NCBI GenBank assembly: GCA_963831605.1 | Contig: CAWHQR010000002.1 | Span: forward strand, 248,001-312,000 | DNA length: 64,000 nt | Source: DASUPK01 sp963831605 | GTDB taxonomy: Bacteria > Actinomycetota > Thermoleophilia > Solirubrobacterales > 70-9 | Direction of reading: 5' to 3' | Part shown: piece by piece, positions 40,331 through 47,830 of the stretch | How positions within the stretch are numbered: the stretch's first letter is position 1 | Layout: every line of letters starts with the position of its first letter | Translations under genes and position numbers: made by a program | Notes under the pieces: generated by a model | Told to the model about the DNA's origin: nothing | Database searches by the model: none | The model's input: the letters and a program-made list of their open reading frames with translations, nothing else

Positions 40331-41391
40331 CAGGATTCACCTCCGGTCTTGGTCGGAGCCGGCTCGGAAGCCGTCTCGGCGTCGTCGGCCGGTGGCGGCT
40401 GCGGGATCTCGATCTCGGCCTGGCGCCTCGCCTCGGCGGGATCGCCCTGCCGGTTGTGCGCGGGCGCGGCACCCTCGGCCTGCGGCTGCGGAATCTCCTC
40501 GCCGGCCTCCTTCTTCGCCTCGGTCTGCTTCGCCTGGGCCGCCGCCTTCTGGTCGGCCTCCTGCTTCGCCTTGGCCGCGGCCTCGGCCTTCGCCTTCTCC
40601 TCGGCCTCCTGCTTCGCCTTCTCCTCGGCCTCGCGCCGCTTGCGCTCCTCTTCCTCGCGTCGCTTCTTCTCCTCCTCCTCGGCGCGGCGCTTCTCCTCGG
40701 CCGCGCGCCACGCGGCGGCGGCGCCCTCGATCGAGGAGCCCAGCGCGCCGACGATCAGGTCGCACGAGCGAATCGCGTCGTCGTTGCCGGGGATCACGTA
40801 CTGGACCGGGGACGGATCGCAATTGGAGTCGACCAGCCCGATGATCGGGATCTCGAGGCGCTCGGCCTCGCGGAGCGCGATCTCCTCGGTCTTCAGGTCG
40901 ATGATCACCACCGCATCGGGGATGCGCTGCATGTCGGCGACGCCGCCGAGGTTGTATTCGAGCTTGCGCAGCTCGGCCTCCATCGACATGCGCTCCTTGG
41001 TGGGGAGCAGGTCGAGCCGGCCATTCTCCTTCAGTTCGCGGAGCTCGTGCAGCCGCTGGATCCGCTTGCGGATCGTGTGGAAGTTGGTGAGCAGTCCACC
41101 GAGCCAGCGCCGGTTCACGTACGGCATGCCGCAGCGCTCGGCCCACTCCTCGACGGAGTCGCGTGCCTGCTTCTTCGTCCCGACGAAGAGGATGACTCCA
41201 CCCTTCGCCGCGACCTCGGTGACGAACTCCGTCGCCTCCTTGAGCAGCTCCTCCGTCTGGAGGAGATCGATGATGTGAATCCCTTCCCGCTCCCCGTAGA
41301 TGAAGCGGCGCATGCGCGGGTTCCAGCGCCGGGTCTGGTGACCGAAGTGAACTCCGGCCTCCAGCAGCTCTCTGATGCCTACCTCGGCCAT
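40330..41391 (-). CDS. rpsB: 30S ribosomal protein S2 with long charged C-terminal extension
   Basis: Residues 1-225 are a normal S2: ELLEAGVHFGHQTRRWNPRM, GVILFVGTKKQARDSVEEWA, RWLGGLLTNFHTIRKRI and PDAVVIIDLKTEEIALREAE. Residues about 230-353 are an added low-complexity, Glu/Lys/Ala-rich tail (AEEKRRAEEEEKKRREEEER and repeats of AKQEAEEKAKAE) that would form a long helix, then a Pro-rich acidic end. Ordinary S2 is about 230-260 residues. A GGAAGG site precedes ATG 41391. It is first in the rpsB-tsf-pyrH-frr-uppS-cdsA operon. Confidence 0.96.
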   Translation of the reverse strand: MAEVGIRELLEAGVHFGHQTRRWNPRMRRFIYGEREGIHIIDLLQTEELLKEATEFVTEVAAKGGVILFVGTKKQARDSVEEWAERCGMPYVNRRWLGGLLTNFHTIRKRIQRLHELRELKENGRLDLLPTKERMSMEAELRKLEYNLGGVADMQRIPDAVVIIDLKTEEIALREAERLEIPIIGLVDSNCDPSPVQYVIPGNDDAIRSCDLIVGALGSSIEGAAAAWRAAEEKRRAEEEEKKRREEEERKRREAEEKAKQEAEEKAKAEAAAKAKQEADQKAAAQAKQTEAKKEAGEEIPQPQAEGAAPAHNRQGDPAEARRQAEIEIPQPPPADDAETASEPAPTKTGGES

Positions 41392-41506
41392 CTGACCTTC
41401 CTATCGCTTGATGTTGTTCGGTTGCCCCGTCGCGGCTGCGGGAACCCGGGCGTGCCCGGGCAGCGTCCCGTGCCTCTCGGCGGGGGTTGGGTGCAAAGTC
41501 CGCGCG

Positions 41507-41512
41507 ATTGTA
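41507..41512 (-). promoter_or_regulatory. candidate -10 element of the rpsB operon promoter
   Basis: TACAAT on the minus strand lies 116 bases before the rpsB start, in a 244-base gene-free leader (41392-41635). No convincing -35 was found at the right spacing, so this is tentative. Confidence 0.3.
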
Positions 41513-41586
41513 GGCGCTTGGGGGTGAAGGGCAGGCGCGGCCTTGAAAACCGGCAATGAAGGGGGTCGCACGAGCCGTCGCTCGGG

Positions 41587-41631
41587 GAGTTGGTGACTTT
41601 CTTCGGATATGCCGAACAAACTCACCAACTC
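41587..41631. terminator. long 45-base hairpin between rluD-like gene and rpsB
   Basis: GAGTTGGTGA (41587-41596) pairs perfectly with TCACCAACTC (41622-41631). Inside, a symmetric G.G / 3-bp / G.G stretch leads to a second stem TTCGG/CCGAA (41602-41606, 41612-41616) with a 5-base loop. It begins five bases after the stop of the minus-strand rluD-like gene. It lacks a T-run, so it may act as a factor-aided terminator, RNA stabiliser or a protein site. Confidence 0.55.
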
Positions 41632-41635
41632 AGCC

Positions 41636-42304
41636 CTAGCGCGCCCTCCCGAGCGCTACATCGAGGTCATCCGGAAGCACAGAGGTGAACTCCAGCCTCT
41701 CTTCGGTGCGGGGGTGCGTGAATCCGAGCCGGGACGCGTGCAGGAACTGCCGTTCCAACCCATGGCGCCCCCGCGTCCCGTACTCCGGATCGCCGGCCAC
41801 CGGGTGCCCGATGGCGGCGAAGTGAACGCGAATCTGGTGTGTGCGCCCCGTCTCCAGGCGTGCGTGCACGAGCGTGTCGTCCGGCAGTGCCTCGATCACC
41901 TCGAAGTGGGTCGTCGCCTCTCTGGATCCCGCCCCCTTCACTGCCCGCCTTGTCCGCTGTCGGCGATCCCGCCCGAGCGGGGCGTCAATTGTCCCGGTGC
42001 GACTCCCCAACCGTCCTTCGACCAGCGCCGTGTACTCCCGCACCACCTCACGCGCCTTCACCATCCGCGCCAGCTCGCGGAGCGAGTCCTCGTTGCGGGC
42101 GATCACCATCAGGCCCGAGGTGTCCTTGTCCAGCCGCTGCACGATCCCGGGTCGCCCACTCTCCCCGCCACCCGCGATCCCCTGCAGCAGGTCGACGAGG
42201 GTCTCCCCCTTGTGCGACGGCGCCGAGTGGACGACCAGCCCGGCCGGCTTTTCGATCACGGCCAGGTCGTCGTCCAGATGGACGATCAGGCCCGCGGCGT
42301 CCAT
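41636..42304 (-). CDS. RluA-family pseudouridine synthase lacking the S4 domain
   Basis: The 222-residue enzyme has the catalytic block GIVQRLDKDTSGLMVIARNE (Asp in RLDKDTSG), LETGRTHQIRVHFAAIGHPV and GDPEYGTRG. Most RluD-like enzymes are about 300 residues with an N-terminal S4 RNA-binding domain; here the protein starts directly at the catalytic part (LDDDLAVIEKPAGLVVHSAP). It modifies uridines in rRNA or tRNA. Its start overlaps the lspA stop by one base, the usual lspA-rluD order. Confidence 0.93.
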   Translation of the reverse strand: MDAAGLIVHLDDDLAVIEKPAGLVVHSAPSHKGETLVDLLQGIAGGGESGRPGIVQRLDKDTSGLMVIARNEDSLRELARMVKAREVVREYTALVEGRLGSRTGTIDAPLGRDRRQRTRRAVKGAGSREATTHFEVIEALPDDTLVHARLETGRTHQIRVHFAAIGHPVAGDPEYGTRGRHGLERQFLHASRLGFTHPRTEERLEFTSVLPDDLDVALGRAR

Positions 42305-42759
42305 CAGCTTCGCGAGCGCCCGACGTCGAGCAGAAGCAGCAGAACCCCGACGACGATCGCCACATCCGCGAGGTTGAAGGTCGGCCAGAGTGGGAGGTGA
42401 ATGAAGTCCGTGACGGCGCCGTCACGCACGCGGTCGGCCAGGTTTCCCAGCGCACCTCCGATCAACAGGGCGGCGGGAACCCAGACGAGCCAGCCGCTCC
42501 GCGAGCGGGACGCCAGGAAGACGAGGAACCCGAGCAGCACGACGATGGTCGCGCCGATGAAGACGGCCGAGATGTCCCCGCCGATGCCGAACGCGACGCC
42601 TCTGTTGCGGACGTTCTCGAAGGCCAGGAAGGGCAGGACCTCGACCCGGTCTCCGCGCGCCACCAGGGAGGTCGCGAGCGCCTTGGTGCCCTGATCGACG
42701 GCCACCACTACCCCACAGGCCGCGAGTGCCGGGACCAGCAGCTTCAGCCACCCCGTCAA
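42304..42759 (-). CDS. lspA: lipoprotein signal peptidase (signal peptidase II)
   Basis: The 151-residue protein has four transmembrane helices with the conserved blocks VDQGTKALA, VRNRGVAFGIG, GGALGNLADRVRDGAVTDFI and FNLADVAIVVG. The two catalytic aspartates are those in NLADR and NLADV. It cleaves lipoprotein signal peptides after lipid attachment. It overlaps yggT upstream and the rluD-like gene downstream. Confidence 0.96.
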   Translation of the reverse strand: MTGWLKLLVPALAACGVVVAVDQGTKALATSLVARGDRVEVLPFLAFENVRNRGVAFGIGGDISAVFIGATIVVLLGFLVFLASRSRSGWLVWVPAALLIGGALGNLADRVRDGAVTDFIHLPLWPTFNLADVAIVVGVLLLLLDVGRSRS

Positions 42760-43061
42760 CCGTGAATCAGCGATACGACCACCCGCCCGACGATGAAGAG
42801 GATGAGGATCGCGAGAATCGGGCTGATGTCGATCGCCATCCCGCCTCCGCCGAGCGGCGGGATCACCCGGCGGAACAGGTTCAGGTACGGATCCACGACC
42901 TGATGAACGAAGTCGACCGTGGCCCGCAGCCAGGGGTAGTACGGCATCCGCGGGATCCAGGAGAGCAGAACCCGGATGAAGATCAGGATGAAGTAGACGA
43001 GGAAGACCGCGCCGACGTAGTCCGCGACGTCCACCCGGCTGATCGCGAGCAGCGGGCTCAC
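42756..43061 (-). CDS. yggT: YggT-family membrane protein
   Basis: The 101-residue protein has two transmembrane helices separated by the conserved YggT stretch: LLSWIPRMPYYPWLRATVDF, VDPYLNLFRRVIPPLGGGGM and IDISPILAILILF. It overlaps proC by four bases and lspA by four. YggT proteins lie in the division-gene neighbourhood and are proposed to affect membrane or division processes; no biochemical activity is known. Confidence 0.9.
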   Translation of the reverse strand: MSPLLAISRVDVADYVGAVFLVYFILIFIRVLLSWIPRMPYYPWLRATVDFVHQVVDPYLNLFRRVIPPLGGGGMAIDISPILAILILFIVGRVVVSLIHG

Positions 43062-43837
43062 TTGCGCACTCGCTCCAGCGACGCGTCTACCGCGGCGTTG
43101 AGCGTCTCCTGGATCTTGTGCTCCTCGAGGGCATCCAGGCCCGCCTCGGTCATCCCGCCGGGCGAGGCGACCGCTCGCTTCAGGGCGCCTGGATCGTGCA
43201 GATCGAGCAGTCCGCCGGTGGCGGCCATGGAGCGCGCGACCATCCGCAGCGCCTGATCCTCCGTCAGGCCCTCACGTACTCCGGCCTCCACCAGGACCTC
43301 GGCCATCAGCGCCAGGTAGCCCGGCGAGCAGCCCATGATCGCCGTGGCCGCGTCGATCAGCCCTTCATCGATCTCGATCACGTCCCCGAGCAGGGAGAGC
43401 AACCCGCCGATCCGTTCGCGCTCGGGCGCGCCGACCTTCTCCGAATAGACGACGCAGAGCACGGCCTGGCGGAGCTGCGCGCCGAGGTTCGGCATCACCC
43501 GGACCAGGTCGATGCCCGGGAGCGCACGGTGCAGGGTCTCGAGCGTGGTCCCGGCGAGGATCGAGAGGACGGGCGTCCCGGCCTGAACGAGATCGGGCGC
43601 GACCTCGTCGAGGACGTTGGGCTTGACCGCGAGGACGACCAGATCCGATCCGTCTGCGATCGCGACGTTCCCCGCCAGTGCCTCGCCGCCGACCTCGTCG
43701 GCCAAGGCCTCGGCCTTCGCGGGATCGGCGTCGGCGAACAGCATCGCCTCGGGCGCACCCGCCTCGCCACCGGCGGCGGCCCAGCCGCGCGCGAGCCCGC
43801 TCGCCATGTTCCCGGCGCCGATGAATCCAACTCTCAT
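43058..43837 (-). CDS. proC: pyrroline-5-carboxylate reductase
   Basis: The 259-residue protein has an N-terminal Rossmann start MRVGFIGAGNMASGLARGWA and VVLAVKPNVLDEV. The C-terminal signature LMAEVLVEAGVREGLTEDQA and SPGGMTEAGLDALEE follow. It makes proline with NAD(P)H. It stands in the place where proC-like genes occur between sepF and yggT in many Gram-positives, but here an exported protein gene separates it from sepF. Confidence 0.94.
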   Translation of the reverse strand: MRVGFIGAGNMASGLARGWAAAGGEAGAPEAMLFADADPAKAEALADEVGGEALAGNVAIADGSDLVVLAVKPNVLDEVAPDLVQAGTPVLSILAGTTLETLHRALPGIDLVRVMPNLGAQLRQAVLCVVYSEKVGAPERERIGGLLSLLGDVIEIDEGLIDAATAIMGCSPGYLALMAEVLVEAGVREGLTEDQALRMVARSMAATGGLLDLHDPGALKRAVASPGGMTEAGLDALEEHKIQETLNAAVDASLERVRK

Positions 43838-43861
43838 GGCCGGGACTTTATTCGGCGCCCG

Positions 43862-44554
43862 CTATCGGGCCTCGGGCCCTACTTCTTCTTCTTTTTCTTG
43901 CACTTGCTCTTCGCCGAGCTCGCCGACCGCTTGTGCTTCTTCTTCTTGTTCTTGTTCATCTTGGCGGAGGATCCTGGCGAGGGCGGGAGGCGGCGCGCTG
44001 GAGGCCGGCGTGTACTGCACGTCGGCGTTGAGGAAGGTCTCCTGGTCCGTGTCCGGACTGCTTGCCGGGCTTGCGGTCGAACCCGAGGTGAACGCGGGGC
44101 TGAAGAAGGTCTCCGAGGAGCCCGAAAGGCCGAAGCTTCCCAACACCGACGACATTCCCGGGACGTCGACGCCGAGAATGTCTCCGGCCTGGATCGGCAG
44201 GCTGGCGCTGAAGGTGTTGGCACCGCTCACCGTGACGTTTCCGGGTGCGGACCCGTGCTCCGTGTATTGGGCGCCACCGATCGGTCGCAGGACGTGCAGC
44301 GTGTACGCACCGGTATTCCCGGTCGTAACTCGCCACTGCGTGATCGTGCCGTTGACGGGAGACGTGACGTTCGCCCCCGGCTCGCCGAGGGACAGGTTGG
44401 CGACCGTGATCGGGGCGGACGCGTTGAAGTTGATGAAACCGCCGCCACCGGGGAATCCGCCCCCTGGGGAGCCCACCAGGACCGTGTCCGCCCCCGCGGC
44501 GGGCACCGCCCAGAGGCAGATCGCCGCCGCAACGGCAAGCGAAAGACCCCACAA
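43862..44554 (-). CDS. secreted SPxNG-family protein with frameshifted Lys-rich tail
   Basis: From TTG 44554 (GGGAAAGG about 11 bases upstream) there is a signal peptide (LSLAVAAAICLWAVPAAGA). The family beta domain has SPVNGTITQWRVTTGNTG, LHVLRPIGGAQYTEHG and LPIQAGDILGVDVPG. The annotated frame ends in a Glu/Gln-rich run, but the other frame gives the expected tail SSAKSKCKKKKKK stopping at TAG 43879. A one-base shift near 43985-44000, in a C-rich run, best explains this. Without the shift, the end of the protein would be an artefact. Exported, role unknown. Confidence 0.68.
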   Translation of the reverse strand: MWGLSLAVAAAICLWAVPAAGADTVLVGSPGGGFPGGGGFINFNASAPITVANLSLGEPGANVTSPVNGTITQWRVTTGNTGAYTLHVLRPIGGAQYTEHGSAPGNVTVSGANTFSASLPIQAGDILGVDVPGMSSVLGSFGLSGSSETFFSPAFTSGSTASPASSPDTDQETFLNADVQYTPASSAPPPALARILRQDEQEQEEEAQAVGELGEEQVQEKEEEVGPEAR

Positions 44555-44625
44555 CCTGTTTGCGGCCTTTCCCTGGCATCAGGCCGGAAGGTAATGCTTC
44601 GCGGCGCTCTGCGCTTCCGTAGAAA

Positions 44626-45225
44626 TTACGACTGATTGAAGAAGCCGCCCTCGAGCAGGCGGGCCTTCTCCTCGGCCGAGACCTCAACGTTCTCGGGCGT
44701 CAGCAGGAAGATTCCCTGCGAGATCCGCTGCATGCCTCCGCCCAGGGCGTAGGTCATGCCGGAGGAGAAATCGATCAGCCGCTTGGAGAGCTCACGGTCG
44801 GTCGACTGAAGGTTGATGATCACCGGCTTCGAGCGCTTGAACTCGTCGGCGACCTGCTGGGCGTCGTTGAAGCTCCGCGGGGTGACGACGTGCATGGAGG
44901 CGACGCCTCCGCCGTTGCCGGCGGGTGCGCGACCACGTCGGCCGCGGCGGCTGGGCTGTGGCTCCTCAGCCGTGTCGTCCACGGATCGGATCCGGCCCCG
45001 TCGCGGCGCCGGCTCCTCGTCGCCGAAGATGTCGTCGATGTCCTCCTCGCGGCCACGTCCGCGGCGCGAGGGCGAGCTGCCCGCTGCCTCGCGAGGCGCG
45101 ACGCCCGGGTCGAGCGCCATTTCGCTGCCCGTGTCGCCCTCGTCGTACTCGCCCTCCTCGATGTAGTCACCCTCGACGAGACCGAAGTACTCGAGCGAAC
45201 GTCTCCATGTGTCCCTGATCGCCAT
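44626..45225 (-). CDS. sepF: cell division protein SepF
   Basis: The 199-residue protein has an N-terminal amphipathic membrane-binding segment (AIRDTWRRSLEYFGLVEGDY), a long acidic and Arg-rich linker (residues 25-105), and the C-terminal SepF domain: MHVVTPRSFNDAQQVADEFK, VIINLQSTDRELSKRLIDFS, SGMTYALGGGMQRI and FLLTPENVEV. SepF links FtsZ to the membrane; actinobacteria without FtsA depend on it. The gene order pgeF-yggS-sepF is preserved. Confidence 0.95.
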   Translation of the reverse strand: MAIRDTWRRSLEYFGLVEGDYIEEGEYDEGDTGSEMALDPGVAPREAAGSSPSRRGRGREEDIDDIFGDEEPAPRRGRIRSVDDTAEEPQPSRRGRRGRAPAGNGGGVASMHVVTPRSFNDAQQVADEFKRSKPVIINLQSTDRELSKRLIDFSSGMTYALGGGMQRISQGIFLLTPENVEVSAEEKARLLEGGFFNQS

Positions 45226-45278
45226 CTCGGCTCAGATTCGGCTTGACGGTCGTTATTCCTCTAGCCGATGTTGACTGA

Positions 45279-45911
45279 TTATGCCCAAAGAACGGAGCCC
45301 AGGCGCACGATCGTGGCCCCTTCCTGCACGGCGACCGGCCAATCCTGGCTCGTGCCCATCGAGAGACGCTCGAGTCCGCGGTCCGAGGCCAGCTCCGCGA
45401 GCCGTGCGAAATAGGGGCGCGAGGCCTCCGGATCCTCGGTGAACGGGGGCATCGTCATCAAGCCGGAGACCCTCACGGGGCAGCGCTCGATGAACTCGTC
45501 CAGGGCTTCCGGAGCGATTCCCCCCTTCTCGGCTTCCCCCGAGAGGTTCACCTCCACGAGCACCTCTGTATCGGAGCCGCCGTGTCTCCCGAGCTGCTCG
45601 AGCACCGAGTCGGACGCGACCGAGTGGATCAGCCTGACCAGCGGCAGGATCCGCTTGACCTTGCGGCTCTGCAGGTTGCCGATGAAGTCCCAGGTGAAGC
45701 GCTCGCCCCAGCGCTCTCGCTTCTCCTCCAGGTCCTGCTGGCGGTTCTCGCCGACCAGCTCGATGCCGGCTTCGGCGAGGACTCCCATGTCCTCGGTCCG
45801 GATGTACTTGGTGGCGGCGAGGATCTCGACGTTCGGACCGGTCCGCTCGCGAATCCGGTCGAGGTTGGAGCGAATTTGCTCGACGTCCAGGCTCGTGACG
45901 GGCTCGACCAT
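45279..45911 (-). CDS. yggS: PLP-binding YggS/PROSC family protein
   Basis: The 210-residue single-domain PLP-barrel protein has the cofactor Lys in VEILAATKYIRTEDM, followed by GENRQQDLEEKRE, WDFIGNLQSRKVK, LVEVNLSGEAEKGG and SMGTSQDWPVAVQEGATIVR. Known members keep the free vitamin B6 pool balanced. ATG 45911 is used; TTG 45917 is an alternative. It overlaps or abuts pgeF directly. Confidence 0.93.
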   Translation of the reverse strand: MVEPVTSLDVEQIRSNLDRIRERTGPNVEILAATKYIRTEDMGVLAEAGIELVGENRQQDLEEKRERWGERFTWDFIGNLQSRKVKRILPLVRLIHSVASDSVLEQLGRHGGSDTEVLVEVNLSGEAEKGGIAPEALDEFIERCPVRVSGLMTMPPFTEDPEASRPYFARLAELASDRGLERLSMGTSQDWPVAVQEGATIVRLGSVLWA

Positions 45912-45913
45912 CG

Positions 45914-46648
45914 TCAAACCATCCAGGCCAGGCCCGCCTGGCGCCCGGTGCGCTCGCCATCGCGGCGATGGGAGTAGAAGAGATCGGGGTTGCAGCTCGT
46001 GCAGAGATCGGCGGACTCGACGGTCGTCACCCCGGCGCGGGCAAGCAGCCCGCGGGCGACCGCAGTCAGGTCGAGCATCCGCCCCTCGGCGACCCCGTCG
46101 AGATCCGCGAACTCGGCCAGCACCTCGTCGCCGACCTCGTAGCAGCAGGGCCCGATCCCCGGCCCCACGGCGGCCGAGCCCGCGTCGATGGCCCGCGCGA
46201 CCTCGCCGACGATCCCGCCCGCCAGCCCTCGCCAGCCGCAGTGCGCCATCGCGACGCCGCCGGGCCCCGACATTGCGACGGGGAGGCAGTCGGCGACCAT
46301 CACCAGCGGGGTGAGTGCCGAGTCGGAGACGCTCTGAGCGTCGACCTCCTCCGGGCTTGGGACCACATCGGCGTAGACCTTGGGTTCCTGCGCTCCGCGG
46401 TGCTCGCGAAGCTCGGCTCCGTGGACCTGCCGTCCCATCACGACGCCGTCGGGATCTCGGCCGAGCGCGACGGCCAGCAGGTGGCGGTTCTCCCGGACCC
46501 TGTCGCGCTCGTCCCCGGTCATGATCGCGACGTTCAGGGCGTCGTAGGGAGCCTCGCTCACGCCGCCGATCCGGGTGGAGAAAGCCGCTCGGGCTCCGGC
46601 GAGCTCCGCCTCGAGCCAGCGAACCCGATCACGCTCGCGCCATTCCAT
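45914..46648 (-). CDS. pgeF: YfiH/PgeF family (multicopper-type laccase domain; peptidoglycan-editing)
   Basis: The 244-residue protein has FSTRIGGVSEAPYDALNVA, MGRQVHGAEL, MVADCLPVAM, VAMAHCGWRGLAGGIV and GPGIGPCCYEVGDEV, with the conserved His, Cys and His residues of the family (QVHG, ADC, AHCGWRG). The E. coli member removes mis-incorporated L-Ser from UDP-MurNAc and homologs act as purine nucleosidase/adenosine deaminase. It lies next to yggS and sepF, its common division-cluster position. Confidence 0.92.
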   Translation of the reverse strand: MEWRERDRVRWLEAELAGARAAFSTRIGGVSEAPYDALNVAIMTGDERDRVRENRHLLAVALGRDPDGVVMGRQVHGAELREHRGAQEPKVYADVVPSPEEVDAQSVSDSALTPLVMVADCLPVAMSGPGGVAMAHCGWRGLAGGIVGEVARAIDAGSAAVGPGIGPCCYEVGDEVLAEFADLDGVAEGRMLDLTAVARGLLARAGVTTVESADLCTSCNPDLFYSHRRDGERTGRQAGLAWMV

Positions 46649-46667
46649 TCGAGGCAGGCTAGATGCG

Positions 46668-47801
46668 TCAGTCCTCGGGAAGCTCGCCGCGGGCGGCGGT
46701 GAGCGCGATCTGCAGCTCCTGCTCGCGACCGGAGAGCTCGCCGTCGAGCTTTCCGGAGAGCGCGGCCTCCAGCCCGTGGCCGATCGCAGGCCCCTCGGGG
46801 ACCCCTGCGGCGATCAGGTCCTCGCCGGTGATCTCCAGGGTCACCGCCCGCCACTTCTCCGCATAGTCATCGAGCCACTCGGCGCCCAGCGCCCTCGCGA
46901 CGAGCAGCTGAGCGGGGTCCCACGTCTGGGCGAGCCGGAACGCATCCGACGGCCTCTCGGGCTCCGCGGACACCAGCTCGCGGATCTGGGGCAGCGGGCG
47001 GACGATCGCCAGCATGACTGCGAGGTCTCGGTCCACCCAGTCCGACCAGGGCGGATCCGACGCGAGCCGGACCACCTCCGCCACGCGCTCGGGCGCCGCG
47101 GGGTCCAGGGTCGGCATCACGCCCCAGTCGACGAGCAGCCGCAGGGCGCGCGCCGGATCTTCCTCTGCCGCGATCCTGCGCAGCTCGTTCTGGATCCGGT
47201 CCTCAGAGACCGTCGAGAGGTCGGCATCCGCCAGCAGGCCCGCCGTGCCGGGATCCAGCTCGAATCCGAAGCGGGCGGCGTAGCGGGCTGCTCGCAGCGC
47301 GCGCGTCGGATCGTCGCTGAACGATCCGTCGTGCAGGACGCGGATGCGGCCGGCCCGCAGGTCGTCCACTCCCCCATGCGGATCGAGCAACCCCGCGCCG
47401 TCGGCGAGGGGATATGCCATCGCGTTCACCGTGAAGTCCCGCCGGGCCAGGTCCTCGCCGATCGAGGCTCGCCTGACCTCCGGCAGGGCGCCCGGCCGCG
47501 GGTAGCTCTCGGCCCGTGTCTGGGCGACGTCGATCTCCCGGTCGCCGGCCTCGAGCTTGCCTGTGAGGAAATGCTCGTCGCGCTCCGGCCGGTAGCCCGG
47601 GACGCCCGCGAGTGCGTCCGGCTTCCCTTCGATTGCGATGTCGAGATCGACCCCCTCAGCCCCGAGCAGGAGGTCCCGCACCACGCCGCCGACCAGATAG
47701 GTCGGAACCTGCTCCGCGAGCCGGCGCACCGCGTCGATGCCCGGCAGCGCGTCGATCGCCTGCGGCAGGGAGGTCGGGTCTATGTCCCTTGAGTCCTGCA
47801 T
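46668..47801 (-). CDS. CCA-adding / poly(A) polymerase family nucleotidyltransferase
   Basis: The 377-residue class II enzyme has YLVGGVVRDLLLGAEGVDLDIAIEG (G-G-x-V-R-D and the D-x-D metal pair in DLDIAI), EDLARRDFTVNAMAYPLADG, and DDPTRALRAARYAARFGFEL. There is no HD domain. It is probably the tRNA CCA-end enzyme, but split A-adding and CC-adding relatives cannot be told apart by eye. Divergent from the PQQ-type gene, 29 bp between starts. Confidence 0.88.
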   Translation of the reverse strand: MQDSRDIDPTSLPQAIDALPGIDAVRRLAEQVPTYLVGGVVRDLLLGAEGVDLDIAIEGKPDALAGVPGYRPERDEHFLTGKLEAGDREIDVAQTRAESYPRPGALPEVRRASIGEDLARRDFTVNAMAYPLADGAGLLDPHGGVDDLRAGRIRVLHDGSFSDDPTRALRAARYAARFGFELDPGTAGLLADADLSTVSEDRIQNELRRIAAEEDPARALRLLVDWGVMPTLDPAAPERVAEVVRLASDPPWSDWVDRDLAVMLAIVRPLPQIRELVSAEPERPSDAFRLAQTWDPAQLLVARALGAEWLDDYAEKWRAVTLEITGEDLIAAGVPEGPAIGHGLEAALSGKLDGELSGREQELQIALTAARGELPED

Positions 47802-47830
47802 TAAGTGAGCTTGCCTATGGTGCGGATCGT

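Noticed and set aside
39158..41278. 706-codon plus-strand open frame over pyrH-tsf-rpsB
   Set aside because: Antisense of three certain essential genes; composition (Arg/Gly/Leu/Asp-rich) is typical of high-GC shadow frames.
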